Positions 8,193 through 16,323 of a DNA stretch of 64,000 nt are shown here, piece after piece; position 1 is the stretch's first letter; every line of letters starts with the position of its first letter. A program made the translations under genes and the position numbers. The notes below the pieces were generated by a model that had not been told where the DNA came from, did no database searches, and was given only the letters and a program-made list of their open reading frames with translations. The DNA is taken from NCBI RefSeq assembly GCF_900128975.1, contig NZ_FQVC01000008.1:138972-202971 (forward strand). Reading direction: 5' to 3'. Origin of the DNA: Devosia limi DSM 17137. GTDB lineage: Bacteria > Pseudomonadota > Alphaproteobacteria > Rhizobiales > Devosiaceae.

Positions 8193-8687
8193 TCACAAGC
8201 CGCCATGGCGCAGCGGCAGGCCGCCCGATTGCTTGAGCGTCGTCAACACGATCTCGGAACGAACCTGACCGATCCGGCCATAGGGCAACAGGTGACGGTG
8301 GATGAACTCGGCGAAATGCTCAAGGTCGCGCGCCGTAACATGCAGGACATAGTCGGCGTCGCCCGAAACCGAATAGGCGGCTCGCACCTGCGGAAACGCC
8401 TCGAGATAGGTTGCGAAATCCTCGGCCTGGGCCTTGCCGTGTGACGACAGATTAACCCGCACAAAGGCCTCCACCGTAAACCCGAGCTTTGCAGTATTGA
8501 GCCGCGCCGTGTAGCCCTCGATATAGCCGGAGGCCTCCAGCGCCGCCTTGCGCCGGGAGCATTGCGAAGCCGACAGATTGACGCGTTCGGCAAGCTGCGC
8601 ATTGGTCAGCGACCCATCTGCCTGTAGTGCCGACAAGATTGCGTAGTCGAATGCATCCAGCGTGATTTCTTGCATCAAACAGCCCAT
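8193..8687 (-). CDS. Lrp/AsnC-family transcriptional regulator
   Basis: About 160 residues: an N-terminal helix-turn-helix (TNAQLAERVNLSASQCSRRK) and a C-terminal RAM effector domain (VSGDADYVLHVTARDLEHF). Lrp/AsnC proteins sense amino acids and form octamers that wrap DNA. It is divergent from hppD with 100 bases between them, so it probably controls tyrosine/4-hydroxyphenylpyruvate breakdown in response to an aromatic amino acid. The start may be at 8687 or four codons later at 8675 (MQEITLDAF); neither has a strong ribosome-binding site. Confidence 0.88.
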   Translation of the reverse strand: MGCLMQEITLDAFDYAILSALQADGSLTNAQLAERVNLSASQCSRRKAALEASGYIEGYTARLNTAKLGFTVEAFVRVNLSSHGKAQAEDFATYLEAFPQVRAAYSVSGDADYVLHVTARDLEHFAEFIHRHLLPYGRIGQVRSEIVLTTLKQSGGLPLRHGGL

Positions 8688-8702
8688 TCATGCGTCGATT
8701 AT

Positions 8703-8746
8703 GCAGATTTCGAGCCAGATGACCGCAGAATGCAAGCCAAATCTGC
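8703..8746. promoter_or_regulatory. Inverted repeat in the lrp-hppD divergent promoter region
   Basis: GCAGATTT at 8703-8710 is repeated inverted as AAATCTGC at 8739-8746, so the half-sites are 36 bases (about 3.4 helical turns) apart. This is plausible as two Lrp dimer contacts between the divergent genes. No binding consensus was tested. Confidence 0.4.
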
Positions 8747-8787
8747 TCGCCCCAGTGCATCCTCGTTCCATCCTGGAGTAGGATCAT

Positions 8788-9891
8788 ATGGGCCCTTACC
8801 CGCACGACGCGCCGCCGCCGACCATCAGCGAAGCCAACCCGGCTGGTACCGATGGCTTTGAATTCGTTGAATTCGCCCACCCCCAAGCCGGCAAGCTCGA
8901 AACCCTGTTCGAGGCCATGGGCTATGAACTGGTGGCGCGACACCGCAGCAAGGATATTGTCGTCTACCGCCAGGGCGACATCAATTATGTGATCAACCGC
9001 GAGCCGGGCACGCACGCTGCCGCCTTCGTGGCCGAGAAGGGCCCTTGCGCCCCCGGCATGGCCTGGCGGGTCGTTGACGCACAGGTCGCGCTCAGGCGGG
9101 CGCTCGATCTGGGCGCCAGGGAATATACCGGCAATGGCAAGGCGCTCGACGTGCCCGCCGTCTACGGCATTGGTGGCTCGCTGCTCTACTTCGTCGCTAC
9201 CTATGGCGCCAAAGGGTCGCCCTATGCGGCGGAGTTCGAATGGACCGGCGCTGTCGATCCCAGGCCCGAGGGCGTCGGTTTCTACTATCTCGATCACCTG
9301 ACCCACAACGTGATCCGCGGCAACATGGACACCTGGTATCGCTTCTATGCCGACACCTTCAAGTTCCGCGAAATCCGCTATTTCGACATCGCCGGCAAGA
9401 TGACTGGCCTCACCAGTCGCGCCTTGACGTCGCCCTGCGGCAAAATCCGTATCCCGATCAACGAGAGCGCCGACGACAAGAGCCAGATCGAAGAATATCT
9501 GCGCGAGTACAAGGGCGAGGGCATCCAGCACATCGCCGTGGCATCGGAGGATATTTACGCCTCAACTGACGCCATCGCAGCGCGCGGCGTTGAATTTATG
9601 CCCGGCCCACCAGACACATATTACGAAATGTCGAAGCGTCGAGTGAAGGGGCATACCGAACCGCTGGACCGGCTGAAGGCGCGCGGCATTCTCATCGATG
9701 GCGAAGGCGTCGTCGATGGCGGCACCACGCGCATCCTGCTGCAGATCTTCTCCAAGACCGTGATCGGCCCGATCTTCTTCGAGTTCATCCAGCGCAAGGG
9801 TGACGACGGCTTCGGCGAGGGTAACTTCAAGGCCCTGTTTGAGTCGATCGAGGAAGATCAGATTCGTCGTGGCGTGCTCAAATCGGCATGA
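8788..9891 (+). CDS. hppD: 4-hydroxyphenylpyruvate dioxygenase
   Basis: A 367-residue non-haem Fe(II) dioxygenase of the vicinal-oxygen-chelate fold. It converts 4-hydroxyphenylpyruvate to homogentisate in tyrosine breakdown. The three iron ligands are present: His170 in DHLTHNV, His248 in GIQHIAV and Glu332 in FFEFIQRKGDDGFGEGNF. Length and the C-terminal gating helix (LFESIEEDQIRRGVL) are normal. A Shine-Dalgarno GGAGTAGGA precedes the ATG. The stop overlaps the start of a Rieske gene. Homogentisate dioxygenase and later steps are not in the window. Confidence 0.96.
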   Translation: MGPYPHDAPPPTISEANPAGTDGFEFVEFAHPQAGKLETLFEAMGYELVARHRSKDIVVYRQGDINYVINREPGTHAAAFVAEKGPCAPGMAWRVVDAQVALRRALDLGAREYTGNGKALDVPAVYGIGGSLLYFVATYGAKGSPYAAEFEWTGAVDPRPEGVGFYYLDHLTHNVIRGNMDTWYRFYADTFKFREIRYFDIAGKMTGLTSRALTSPCGKIRIPINESADDKSQIEEYLREYKGEGIQHIAVASEDIYASTDAIAARGVEFMPGPPDTYYEMSKRRVKGHTEPLDRLKARGILIDGEGVVDGGTTRILLQIFSKTVIGPIFFEFIQRKGDDGFGEGNFKALFESIEEDQIRRGVLKSA

Positions 9892-10259
9892 ATCTGGGCT
9901 CCGAGACCAGTGAGCCAGACGCGGCGGTGGGCTTTGCCGCCGCCGGTCTGGTAGAGGGTGGGTTACGCATTCTGCAGCTGACAGAGGATGATCAGATCTG
10001 GTCGGTGCTGGTCACGCGCCGCAATGGTCAGCTACGGGCCTTCCTCAATGCCTGCCCGCATCAATATCTGCCGCTCGACTTTGCCGGCCCCAATATCCTG
10101 AGCGCCGATGGCGCCACGTTGATGTGCTCCATGCATGGGGCGATGTTTGCCATCGAGGACGGGCATTGCGTGACAGGGCCGGCCATGCCCTGCGCGCTGA
10201 CCGCCGTCGATGTGCTTGAAAAGGATGGCATGGTGCGCCTCGGCGCCATCCGCTGGTAG
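9888..10259 (+). CDS. Rieske [2Fe-2S] ferredoxin-like protein
   Basis: A 123-residue soluble protein with one Rieske domain. The cluster ligands are Cys56-Pro-His58 and Cys80-X2-His83 (CPH and CSMHG). It carries electrons in the cytoplasm or serves as a small redox partner. Its ATG overlaps the hppD stop by 4 bases, so it is co-translated with the dioxygenase. That is odd because HPPD takes its electrons from its 2-oxo-acid substrate and needs no reductase. No reductase or Rieske oxygenase alpha subunit lies nearby. Confidence 0.85.
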   Translation: MNLGSETSEPDAAVGFAAAGLVEGGLRILQLTEDDQIWSVLVTRRNGQLRAFLNACPHQYLPLDFAGPNILSADGATLMCSMHGAMFAIEDGHCVTGPAMPCALTAVDVLEKDGMVRLGAIRW

Positions 10260-10283
10260 CCGGAACGGCGGGCCCCCCGCTGC

Positions 10284-11087
10284 CTATTCTACAACGCCGA
10301 GAATCGGGCCAAAGCCACCATGCCAGGACCGGTCATTGCGGCCCATATCCGGGCTGTAGATGCCCACGCCACGGCCACCGTCGAGGAACAGGGCATTGGG
10401 GCAAGCCAGTTGATCACGGAACAACCGCGCGAAGTCATGGAAATTGACGCTGGATTCGCTGATGGCAATGCGCACCAGCCCATTCTCGCAAACCCCGACG
10501 CCACTGCGCCGGGTTCGATCCGACGAGCCAGCGATAAAGGCCGGATGCAACTGGTTGTCGATGACCAGCATCGGGCCCGATTGCGTCGCCAGTCGCGCAG
10601 CGGGCCGCTGTTCGAGAAATGCCTCGGTCGGTAGAACGCCGGCGCCGTTGGCATCGATGAAGAACACGCCATTGGGCTTCTTGAAGAAGTTCGGCACCTT
10701 GGCCGGCGGGCCTTCGACGCTGGCGGTGTTGGCGGGGCGCAGCTCCTGCCCATTCTCGATGTAGAGCCCGCTCGGGGAGTAGTCGGGCAGATACATGCCA
10801 GCATTCACCCCCAGGCTCAGCGTCCGGCCACCGGCACTGACCGCCTCGGCCACGCTGGAGAAATACCGATGCGGCGCGCCATCGGCATTCTTCCAGAACA
10901 GCTGCAGATCATCGACCTGCGGATCGATCGTGCAGACAATATAGCGCTCGCCCTCGAAGGTGTCCGGCGCGCAGAGGCGATCGGCAGCCGCAGCAGGCTG
11001 CGGCACCAGCAGCATCGTCACCAGCACCGCCGCAAGGCCCCGCGCGCTGTGGTCAAGAGAGTTCGTCAGCAATGAGCTTTCCTTCAT
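10284..11087 (-). CDS. Exported phosphodiester glycosidase-like protein (NAGPA/DUF2233)
   Basis: A 267-residue protein with an N-terminal signal segment (LAAVLVTMLLVPQPAAA) and a NAGPA-like domain. Family hallmarks are VNAGMYLPDYSPSGLYIENG, PNGVFFIDANG, ATQSGPMLVIDNQLHP, RRSGVGV and FLDGGRGVGIYSP. Relatives hydrolyse sugar-1-phosphodiester bonds, as the mammalian uncovering enzyme does; bacterial members are mostly uncharacterised. It is convergent with the Rieske gene and 259 bases from divergent msrA. Periplasmic location is inferred from the signal peptide. Confidence 0.75.
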   Translation of the reverse strand: MKESSLLTNSLDHSARGLAAVLVTMLLVPQPAAAADRLCAPDTFEGERYIVCTIDPQVDDLQLFWKNADGAPHRYFSSVAEAVSAGGRTLSLGVNAGMYLPDYSPSGLYIENGQELRPANTASVEGPPAKVPNFFKKPNGVFFIDANGAGVLPTEAFLEQRPAARLATQSGPMLVIDNQLHPAFIAGSSDRTRRSGVGVCENGLVRIAISESSVNFHDFARLFRDQLACPNALFLDGGRGVGIYSPDMGRNDRSWHGGFGPILGVVE

Positions 11088-11346
11088 GTCGGCATGCGTC
11101 AGCTATTGCGACGGCACTAGCGCCCGATTGCGACCATTTTTGCACCGCCGGGGGACGTCGAGCGAACTCATCGGCTGTCGCGATTGCTCGATCCTGCGCT
11201 GAAGTCCGGTGGCGGCTTCCAGCGGATATGGCGGGCAGGGCGCTCGTTCACGTTCTGCTTCATTTCGCTGTGAGGGCGGTGAACTTTTTCCGGCCAGCGA
11301 CCATATTGGGTCTATCCAAGTTGATGTTTCATCCAAGGTGCCAGCC

Positions 11347-12075
11347 ATGATCCGTCCTGTCGTTCGTGCCGCCAGCCTCTCGCCCAGCAGATCGCTCTGG
11401 GCGGCAATCGTGGTTCTGCCCCTGTTGATGGTTGCCGCCTGGAGCGTGTCGGCCCGCGCAGCCGAGGAACCGGTGGTTATTCCCGCGCCGGCGGTCGACA
11501 TTGCCGATAGCGGGACAAGTGCGGTGGCGGTCTTTGCCGGCGGCTGCTTCTGGGGTGTGCAGGGCGTGTTCCAGCACGTCAAAGGCGTGAGTAATGCGGT
11601 TTCGGGCTATTCAGGTGGCGCAGCCGAGACGGCAACCTATCAGCAGACCGGCTCCGGCCAGACCGGCCATGCCGAGACCGTAGAGGTGACCTACGATCCC
11701 AGCGTCGTGAGCTATGGCGACCTGCTGCAGATCTATTTTTCGGTGGCCCATAACCCTACGCAGCTGAACTTCCAGGGCCCCGATCACGGCACCCAATATC
11801 GTTCGACCATTTTTCCCGTCACCGATGAACAGGCCAAGGTCGCGGCCGATTATATCGCGCAACTGGACGCTGCAAAGCTGTTCTCGGGGCCCATCGTGAC
11901 CACGATCGAGCCGTTCAAGGCCTTCTATCCTGCCGAGCAGTATCATCAGGATTTTCTGACCCTGAACCCGACCTATCCTTATATCGTCTATAACGACCTG
12001 CCCAAGATCGCCGCCCTGCGCGAGCTGTTCCCCAACGAGTATCGCGAGGAGCCGGCGCTGGTCGGCCAGCTCTGA
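11347..12075 (+). CDS. msrA: Peptide-methionine (S)-S-oxide reductase, exported form
   Basis: A 242-residue MsrA with the catalytic motif GGCFWG (nucleophile Cys67), the tract SGYSGG, and HAETVEVTYDP. It repairs oxidised methionine. Unlike cytoplasmic MsrA it has an N-terminal membrane/signal segment (about residues 17-38, ending SARAAEE), so it probably works in the periplasm. The ATG at 11347 was chosen because the signal segment follows directly; the open frame continues upstream without a plausible start. A terminator follows. The periplasmic electron donor is not encoded here. Confidence 0.92.
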   Translation: MIRPVVRAASLSPSRSLWAAIVVLPLLMVAAWSVSARAAEEPVVIPAPAVDIADSGTSAVAVFAGGCFWGVQGVFQHVKGVSNAVSGYSGGAAETATYQQTGSGQTGHAETVEVTYDPSVVSYGDLLQIYFSVAHNPTQLNFQGPDHGTQYRSTIFPVTDEQAKVAADYIAQLDAAKLFSGPIVTTIEPFKAFYPAEQYHQDFLTLNPTYPYIVYNDLPKIAALRELFPNEYREEPALVGQL

Positions 12076-12081
12076 TTGAAG

Positions 12082-12117
12082 CGACCTCCGGCGCCAAATG
12101 CACCGGAGGTCGTTTGT
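12082..12117 (+). terminator. Terminator after msrA
   Basis: A perfect 10-bp stem, CGACCTCCGG / CCGGAGGTCG, with an 11-base loop, followed by TTTGTCCT. It separates convergent msrA and the YjhX-family gene and could act in both directions. Confidence 0.75.
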
Positions 12118-12118
12118 C

Positions 12119-12373
12119 CTAGCGGTTGTCGAAGGCTGTCATCATCCTGATGCCGTCCCGCGTGATGCGGTAAGGCTTGCCGCCCGTTGATGCGATGGCT
12201 TTCTTGGCCTTGAGCTGCTTGAACATCGACAGATCGCAATTGGTCATCAGCCAGCCGTCGCGATTGTAGAGTTCAGCATTGAGCAGTTTGCGGTTGTCGT
12301 CACGCAGCAGCATGATGCGACCGCCCTGGGCGAGTGCCGTCAGCACCCGGTGTTCCCGTTTGGAGATATTCAT
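12119..12373 (-). CDS. YjhX-family protein (UPF0386, putative toxin)
   Basis: An 84-residue protein matching the E. coli YjhX family closely in layout: MNISKREHRVLTALAQGGRI, LSMFKQLKAKKAI, GKPYRITRDG and the C-terminal DNR. E. coli YjhX has been proposed as a toxin acting on topoisomerase I, with the GNAT-like YjhQ as antitoxin. Here no partner is directly adjacent on the same strand, although two GNAT genes lie about 640 bases away on the other strand. Family membership is good; toxin function is only inferred by analogy. Confidence 0.75.
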   Translation of the reverse strand: MNISKREHRVLTALAQGGRIMLLRDDNRKLLNAELYNRDGWLMTNCDLSMFKQLKAKKAIASTGGKPYRITRDGIRMMTAFDNR

Positions 12374-12681
12374 TTGAGTTTATCAGCCCGATAGCGGCGG
12401 GCGGCGGTCGCGCTGTGACGACTGCAAATCCGGCCCGCGAACAAACGAAATCGACCGCCCGCATCACGCTGGACGGCAGATTGGGTTCATTCCTGCCCCG
12501 TCACCGAAGTGTACGGGGCCTCAGCAGGACTCAAATGAATTAGACATAAAGCGTAGCCTTGATTTGCCCGGCCTGTGTAGCGCCGCGCGGGCGGCGATGC
12601 CAGAATGGACGACCAGACTTATTGAAATTGCCGTCCTGCCGGTGCAAACCAGCAACAGACATTCTTAGATTGGAAGACGCC
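12374..12681. other. Intergenic region between the yjhX-like gene and chorismate mutase
   Basis: I see no convincing gene in these 308 bases. It holds the divergent promoters and one hairpin at 12495-12519 (GCCCCGTCAC, CGAA loop, GTG-T-ACGGGGC, one bulged base) with no T-run on either side. The open frame at 12559 looks like non-coding sequence in front of the chorismate mutase start. Confidence 0.5.
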
Positions 12682-12996
12682 GTGACCGCACTCAAGATGC
12701 CCGCCCAGTGCACAACCAAGGACGATGTCCGGGTCGAGATCGACCGCATCGATCAGGCCCTGCTCAACCTGTTTGCCGAGCGGCACCGCTACGTGACGCG
12801 CATGGCCGAGATCAAGACCGATCCGCACGAGGCGAACGACCCCGCCCGCATCGCCGCGGTGATCGATCGCGTCAGAACCCGGAGTTTGGCTCTTGATCTT
12901 GATGAAGATCAGGCCGAACTTGTGTGGCGGACCCTGATCGACTGGAACATCAACTACGAGAAGGGCATCATCGCGGCGCGGCGACGCGCTGACTAG
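12682..12996 (+). CDS. Chorismate mutase (AroQ type)
   Basis: A short all-helical AroQ-fold protein (104 residues from the GTG at 12682). It has the conserved helix 1 pattern EIDRIDQALLNLFAERHRYV, then KTDPHEANDPARIAAVIDRV and LVWRTLIDWNINYE. It converts chorismate to prephenate, towards phenylalanine and tyrosine. GGAAGA lies 6 bases before the GTG; the ATG at 12697 lacks a ribosome-binding site, so GTG is preferred. Isochorismate-pyruvate lyase is the close alternative within the fold. The GNAT genes follow 17 bases downstream on the same strand. Confidence 0.8.
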   Translation: MTALKMPAQCTTKDDVRVEIDRIDQALLNLFAERHRYVTRMAEIKTDPHEANDPARIAAVIDRVRTRSLALDLDEDQAELVWRTLIDWNINYEKGIIAARRRAD

Positions 12997-13013
12997 CGAA
13001 CGGAGTACGGGAC

Positions 13014-13523
13014 ATGCCTGGCGTCGTTATTCGCAAAGCCGAAACCGCAGATGCCAGGCGCCTGGCCGATATCTCCTACCGCGCCTGGGAAAGCGGCATC
13101 CTGCCGCTTTTGACCGAGCGGCTGGGCATGCGGGAAGCCGAGCAACGCCGCTTGGCCCAGGCAGTTTCCGAAACGCTGGGACGGATCATTGTGGCCGAGG
13201 TCGACGGCATTGTCGTCGCCTGGTGCTCGCGGGCAGCCCATCGGGCCTACATTCCTTATCTCTTCGTCATGCCTGAGCTGCAAGGTCATGGCCTGGGCTC
13301 GCGCCTGCTGCGCCGCATGGAGACCATGCTGGAGCTGGAGGGCGCCGAGCGGGTGCATCTGGAAACGCCTGCCGATAATGTGCGCGCCGTGCGCTTCTAC
13401 GAAAAGCAGGGCTATCGCATCCTCGCCATGCGCCCGGACGGTCGCGCGGCCCATGAGCCCTTCATGAGCGTGCGGCTGGAAAAGGTGCTGATGCCCTTTG
13501 AAGGCGATATCGACGAGGACTGA
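13014..13523 (+). CDS. GNAT-family N-acetyltransferase
   Basis: A 169-residue GNAT protein. The acetyl-CoA binding motif A reads LQGHGLGSRLLRRME (about residues 91-105), followed by HLETPADNVRAVRFYEKQGY, the usual motif B. It acetylates an unknown amine, possibly a protein N-terminus or small molecule. It follows chorismate mutase by 17 bases and its stop overlaps the next GNAT start by 1 base, so chorismate mutase, two GNATs and gatB look like one transcription unit. Confidence 0.82.
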   Translation: MPGVVIRKAETADARRLADISYRAWESGILPLLTERLGMREAEQRRLAQAVSETLGRIIVAEVDGIVVAWCSRAAHRAYIPYLFVMPELQGHGLGSRLLRRMETMLELEGAERVHLETPADNVRAVRFYEKQGYRILAMRPDGRAAHEPFMSVRLEKVLMPFEGDIDED

Positions 13524-14041
13524 TGGCTTCCCCGATTATCGTTCGCCCAGCCCGGATTGACGAAGCCGAGGCCCTGGGTGCAATCGGCTTTGATGCCTGG
13601 TGTAACAGCGCCTTTGCCGAGCACGACGCCGGCCGGGCCGACCGCGCGGCGCTGCGGGCTGAATTCATCGCCTTCTGCCGGCAATGCCATGCGCGGACCC
13701 TGGTTGCCGAACGCGCCGGCGTTCTGTTGGGCTGGGGCGCGCGCGAAAATGACGACTTCCTGATCTCGGATTTGTGGGTCGGTGCCCATGCGCAGGGTCA
13801 AGGCGCGGGCGCGGCCTTGCTAGACGCGCTGGAAGTCGGTATCGCCAAGGCAGGATTTGATCATGTCGAACTGGAAACCTATGCCGGCAACACTGGCGCG
13901 GTGCGGTTCTACCATCGGCATGGATACCAGACGATCTGGCGCGGGTTGAAGCACTCGCCCAGCCTGAACTACGCATTGGACAAAGTGCGGCTGGCCAAGA
14001 CACTGGCCGCGCAACCGGACACAGGATTGCCGACAGCATGA
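13523..14041 (+). CDS. GNAT-family N-acetyltransferase (second copy)
   Basis: A 172-residue GNAT protein with motif [17 protein letters not shown] and motif [21 protein letters not shown]. Its layout parallels the preceding gene (both begin with a short VIRKAE/IVRPAR strand), suggesting an old tandem duplication that has diverged. It begins on the last base of the preceding stop codon (TGATGG) and its own stop overlaps the gatB start by 4 bases. Substrate unknown. Confidence 0.82.
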   Translation: MASPIIVRPARIDEAEALGAIGFDAWCNSAFAEHDAGRADRAALRAEFIAFCRQCHARTLVAERAGVLLGWGARENDDFLISDLWVGAHAQGQGAGAALLDALEVGIAKAGFDHVELETYAGNTGAVRFYHRHGYQTIWRGLKHSPSLNYALDKVRLAKTLAAQPDTGLPTA

Positions 14042-15540
14042 CCCTTATCGACACTCGCACGCCCAATCCCAAGAGCTTCATCTCCGGTTCGACCGGCGAC
14101 TGGGAGATCGTCATCGGCATGGAAGTGCACGCCCAGGTGACCAGCGAGAGCAAGTTGTTCTCGGGTTCGTCGACCCAGTTCGGCAATCCGCCCAATGCAA
14201 ATGTGTCCTTTGTCGATGCTGCCATGCCGGGCATGCTCCCCGTGATCAACGAGGAATGCGTGCGCCAGGCCGTGCGCACCGGCCTCGGCCTCAAGGCGCA
14301 GATCAACAAGCGCAGCGTGTTCGACCGCAAGAACTACTTCTATCCCGATCTGCCGCAGGGCTATCAGATCAGCCAGTTCAAGGACCCCATTGTCGGCGAG
14401 GGCAAAATCCTGCTCGACATGGGCGAGGATGGCGAGATCGAGATCGGCATCGAGCGCCTGCACCTCGAGCAGGACGCCGGCAAGTCGATCCACGACCAGC
14501 ACCCGAACATGAGCTTTGTCGATCTGAACCGCTCCGGCGTGGCGCTGATGGAAATCGTCAGCAAGCCCGACCTGCGCTCGTCGGAAGAAGCCAAGACCTA
14601 TCTGTCCAAGCTGCGCACCATCCTGCGCTATCTCGGCACCTGCGACGGCAATATGGAGCAGGGCTCCATGCGCGCCGACGTCAACGTCTCGGTTCGCCGC
14701 CCCGGTGGCGAATTCGGCACCCGCTGCGAAATCAAGAACGTCAACTCCGTGCGCTTTGCCGGGCAGGCGATCGAGTATGAAGCGCGCCGCCAGATCGACA
14801 TTCTGGAAGACGGCGGCAAGATCGACCAGGAAACCCGCCTGTTCGATCCCAAGCTGGGCGAAACCCGCTCGATGCGCTCCAAGGAAGAAGCCCACGATTA
14901 TCGCTACTTCCCCGATCCCGACCTGCTGCCGCTGGAGTTCGACCAGGCCTTCATCGATGCGCTGGCCGACAAGCTCCCGGAACTGCCGGACGAGAAGCGC
15001 GCTCGCTTCATCGCCGATTACGGCGTCTCGGCCTATGACGCGATGGTGCTGACGCTGGACCGCGAAGCGGCCGATTTCTACGAGACTACCGTCAAGTTCG
15101 GTGGCAAGGCGCGGGATGGCAAGCAGGTGGTCAACCTGATCATGGGTGACCTGTCGGCCTATGCCAACACCCAGCAGGTGACCTTCGCCGAGACCCACGT
15201 GACGCCCAGCCAGATCGCAGGAATTGCCGATCTGATCGCTGACGGCACGATCTCGACCAAGATCGCCAAGGACGTTCTGGCCCTGATCCTGACCGAGGAA
15301 AAGGCTGCCGATCCGGCCGAGCTGGTCGAACGTCGCGGTCTCAAGCAGGTTACCGATCTCGGCGCCATCGAGGCGATCATCGATGAAATCATCGCTGCCA
15401 ATCCAGATCAGGTCGCCAAGGTCCTGGCTAAGCCAACCATGATCGGCTGGTTTGTCGGTCAGGCCATGAAGGCTTCGGGTGGCAAGGCTAATCCGCAGGC
15501 GCTCAACGAATTGATGAAGAAGAAGCTCGGCATCGAATAG
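14038..15540 (+). CDS. gatB: Asp-tRNA(Asn)/Glu-tRNA(Gln) amidotransferase subunit B
   Basis: A 500-residue GatB with the family segment [40 protein letters not shown] and [12 protein letters not shown], and a C-terminal GatB/YqeY tRNA-binding domain (about residues 350-500). In the GatCAB complex it binds and phosphorylates the mischarged aminoacyl end, which is then amidated with ammonia from GatA. gatA and gatC are not in the window. It overlaps the upstream GNAT gene by 4 bases. The aspartyl-tRNA synthetase at 26298 is the likely source of mischarged Asp-tRNA(Asn). Confidence 0.97.
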   Translation: MTLIDTRTPNPKSFISGSTGDWEIVIGMEVHAQVTSESKLFSGSSTQFGNPPNANVSFVDAAMPGMLPVINEECVRQAVRTGLGLKAQINKRSVFDRKNYFYPDLPQGYQISQFKDPIVGEGKILLDMGEDGEIEIGIERLHLEQDAGKSIHDQHPNMSFVDLNRSGVALMEIVSKPDLRSSEEAKTYLSKLRTILRYLGTCDGNMEQGSMRADVNVSVRRPGGEFGTRCEIKNVNSVRFAGQAIEYEARRQIDILEDGGKIDQETRLFDPKLGETRSMRSKEEAHDYRYFPDPDLLPLEFDQAFIDALADKLPELPDEKRARFIADYGVSAYDAMVLTLDREAADFYETTVKFGGKARDGKQVVNLIMGDLSAYANTQQVTFAETHVTPSQIAGIADLIADGTISTKIAKDVLALILTEEKAADPAELVERRGLKQVTDLGAIEAIIDEIIAANPDQVAKVLAKPTMIGWFVGQAMKASGGKANPQALNELMKKKLGIE

Positions 15541-15570
15541 CGTAAGCCACGGCCCCACCTGCGCGTTGGT

Positions 15571-15780
15571 TCAGAGATTGGGGTCGTTGCCCGGCTCGGG
15601 CGGCAGTTCCGGCTGGATCGGCGGTTGCGGATCCTCAATGGGCGCCGGATCGTCCGGAAACTCGGCCGGCTGCGGGGTCGGCAGATGCACCGGCATGGGC
15701 GGCGCCGGTTCGGGTTGCGGAACAATCTCGGGCTGGCGGCGCGGATCGATATCTGGCTGGGGGCGGTTGGGCTGGTTCAT
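15571..15780 (-). CDS. Small proline-rich hypothetical protein
   Basis: A 69-residue open frame, MNQPNRPQPDIDPRRQPEIV followed by repeated PxP and EPQPP-like runs; about one third of residues are proline. No domain, signal peptide or membrane segment is visible, so it would be intrinsically disordered. It lies between gatB and the VOC gene, convergent with gatB. Similar short Pro/Pro-Glu proteins are annotated in related genomes, but composition bias alone could produce this frame, so it is a weak call. Confidence 0.4.
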   Translation of the reverse strand: MNQPNRPQPDIDPRRQPEIVPQPEPAPPMPVHLPTPQPAEFPDDPAPIEDPQPPIQPELPPEPGNDPNL

Positions 15781-15873
15781 GGGGCACCAACGGATACCGG
15801 TCCACCCGGTTCCATAGGGAACCGTGGCGTGTCGCCATCGTTGATGAGGATACTCATGCAGCGAGGGGCACAG

Positions 15874-16323
15874 ATGGCCGTCTTCATCGATCGTGTGATG
15901 TTCAACATTCTGGTCAAGGATTTGACCACCAGTGCCGCGTTCTATCGGCAGCTGGCCGATTTTGAGCAGACCTATACCAGCGACTGGTACATCGTCATGA
16001 CTGCGCCCGGGCTGGCCGGGCTTGAGATCGGGCTGATCGATCAGGTGAGCGAATTCACGCCGCGCTCGGCGGGGGGCATACCCGCAGGCGGCTTCCTGAC
16101 ACTGGTGGTGGACGATGTGTTCGCCGCCTATCAGCGGGCGGGAGAGCTTGGGGTCGAACAGATCGAGCCACCCACGGCGCAGGCCTATGGCCAGACGCGA
16201 GCGCTGATCCGCGACCCCAATGGCATCGTCATCGACCTGTCGACGCCCACCGATGCGTTGCCGGTGGGCCTAAGCGGCGGCGGGACGCCCAATCCTGAGG
16301 ATCCGCCCGTCGATCAGCAATAG
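15874..16323 (+). CDS. VOC-family (glyoxalase/bleomycin-resistance fold) protein
   Basis: A 149-residue protein with a single glyoxalase-like domain: MFNILVKDLTTSAAFYRQLA at the start, LTLVVDDVFAAYQRAGELGV in the middle and ALIRDPNGIVIDLSTP near the end. Such proteins include metal-dependent lyases, dioxygenases and drug-binding proteins; no specific function can be assigned. GAGGGG just before the ATG at 15874 supports this start over the upstream in-frame ATGs at 15844 and 15856. The last 54 bases, a Gly/Pro-rich tail, overlap the convergent transporter gene. Confidence 0.78.
   Translation: MAVFIDRVMFNILVKDLTTSAAFYRQLADFEQTYTSDWYIVMTAPGLAGLEIGLIDQVSEFTPRSAGGIPAGGFLTLVVDDVFAAYQRAGELGVEQIEPPTAQAYGQTRALIRDPNGIVIDLSTPTDALPVGLSGGGTPNPEDPPVDQQ

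Noticed and set aside
8452-9531. 359-codon open frame antisense to hppD
   Set aside because: Shadow of hppD, overlapping also the Lrp gene; no domain.
12559-12681. N-terminal extension of chorismate mutase
   Set aside because: The open frame continues upstream but its codons look non-coding and there is no family similarity before the GTG at 12682.
13969-15558. 529-codon open frame antisense to gatB
   Set aside because: Shadow of gatB; low-complexity Asp/Gly/Leu-rich composition and no recognisable motif.
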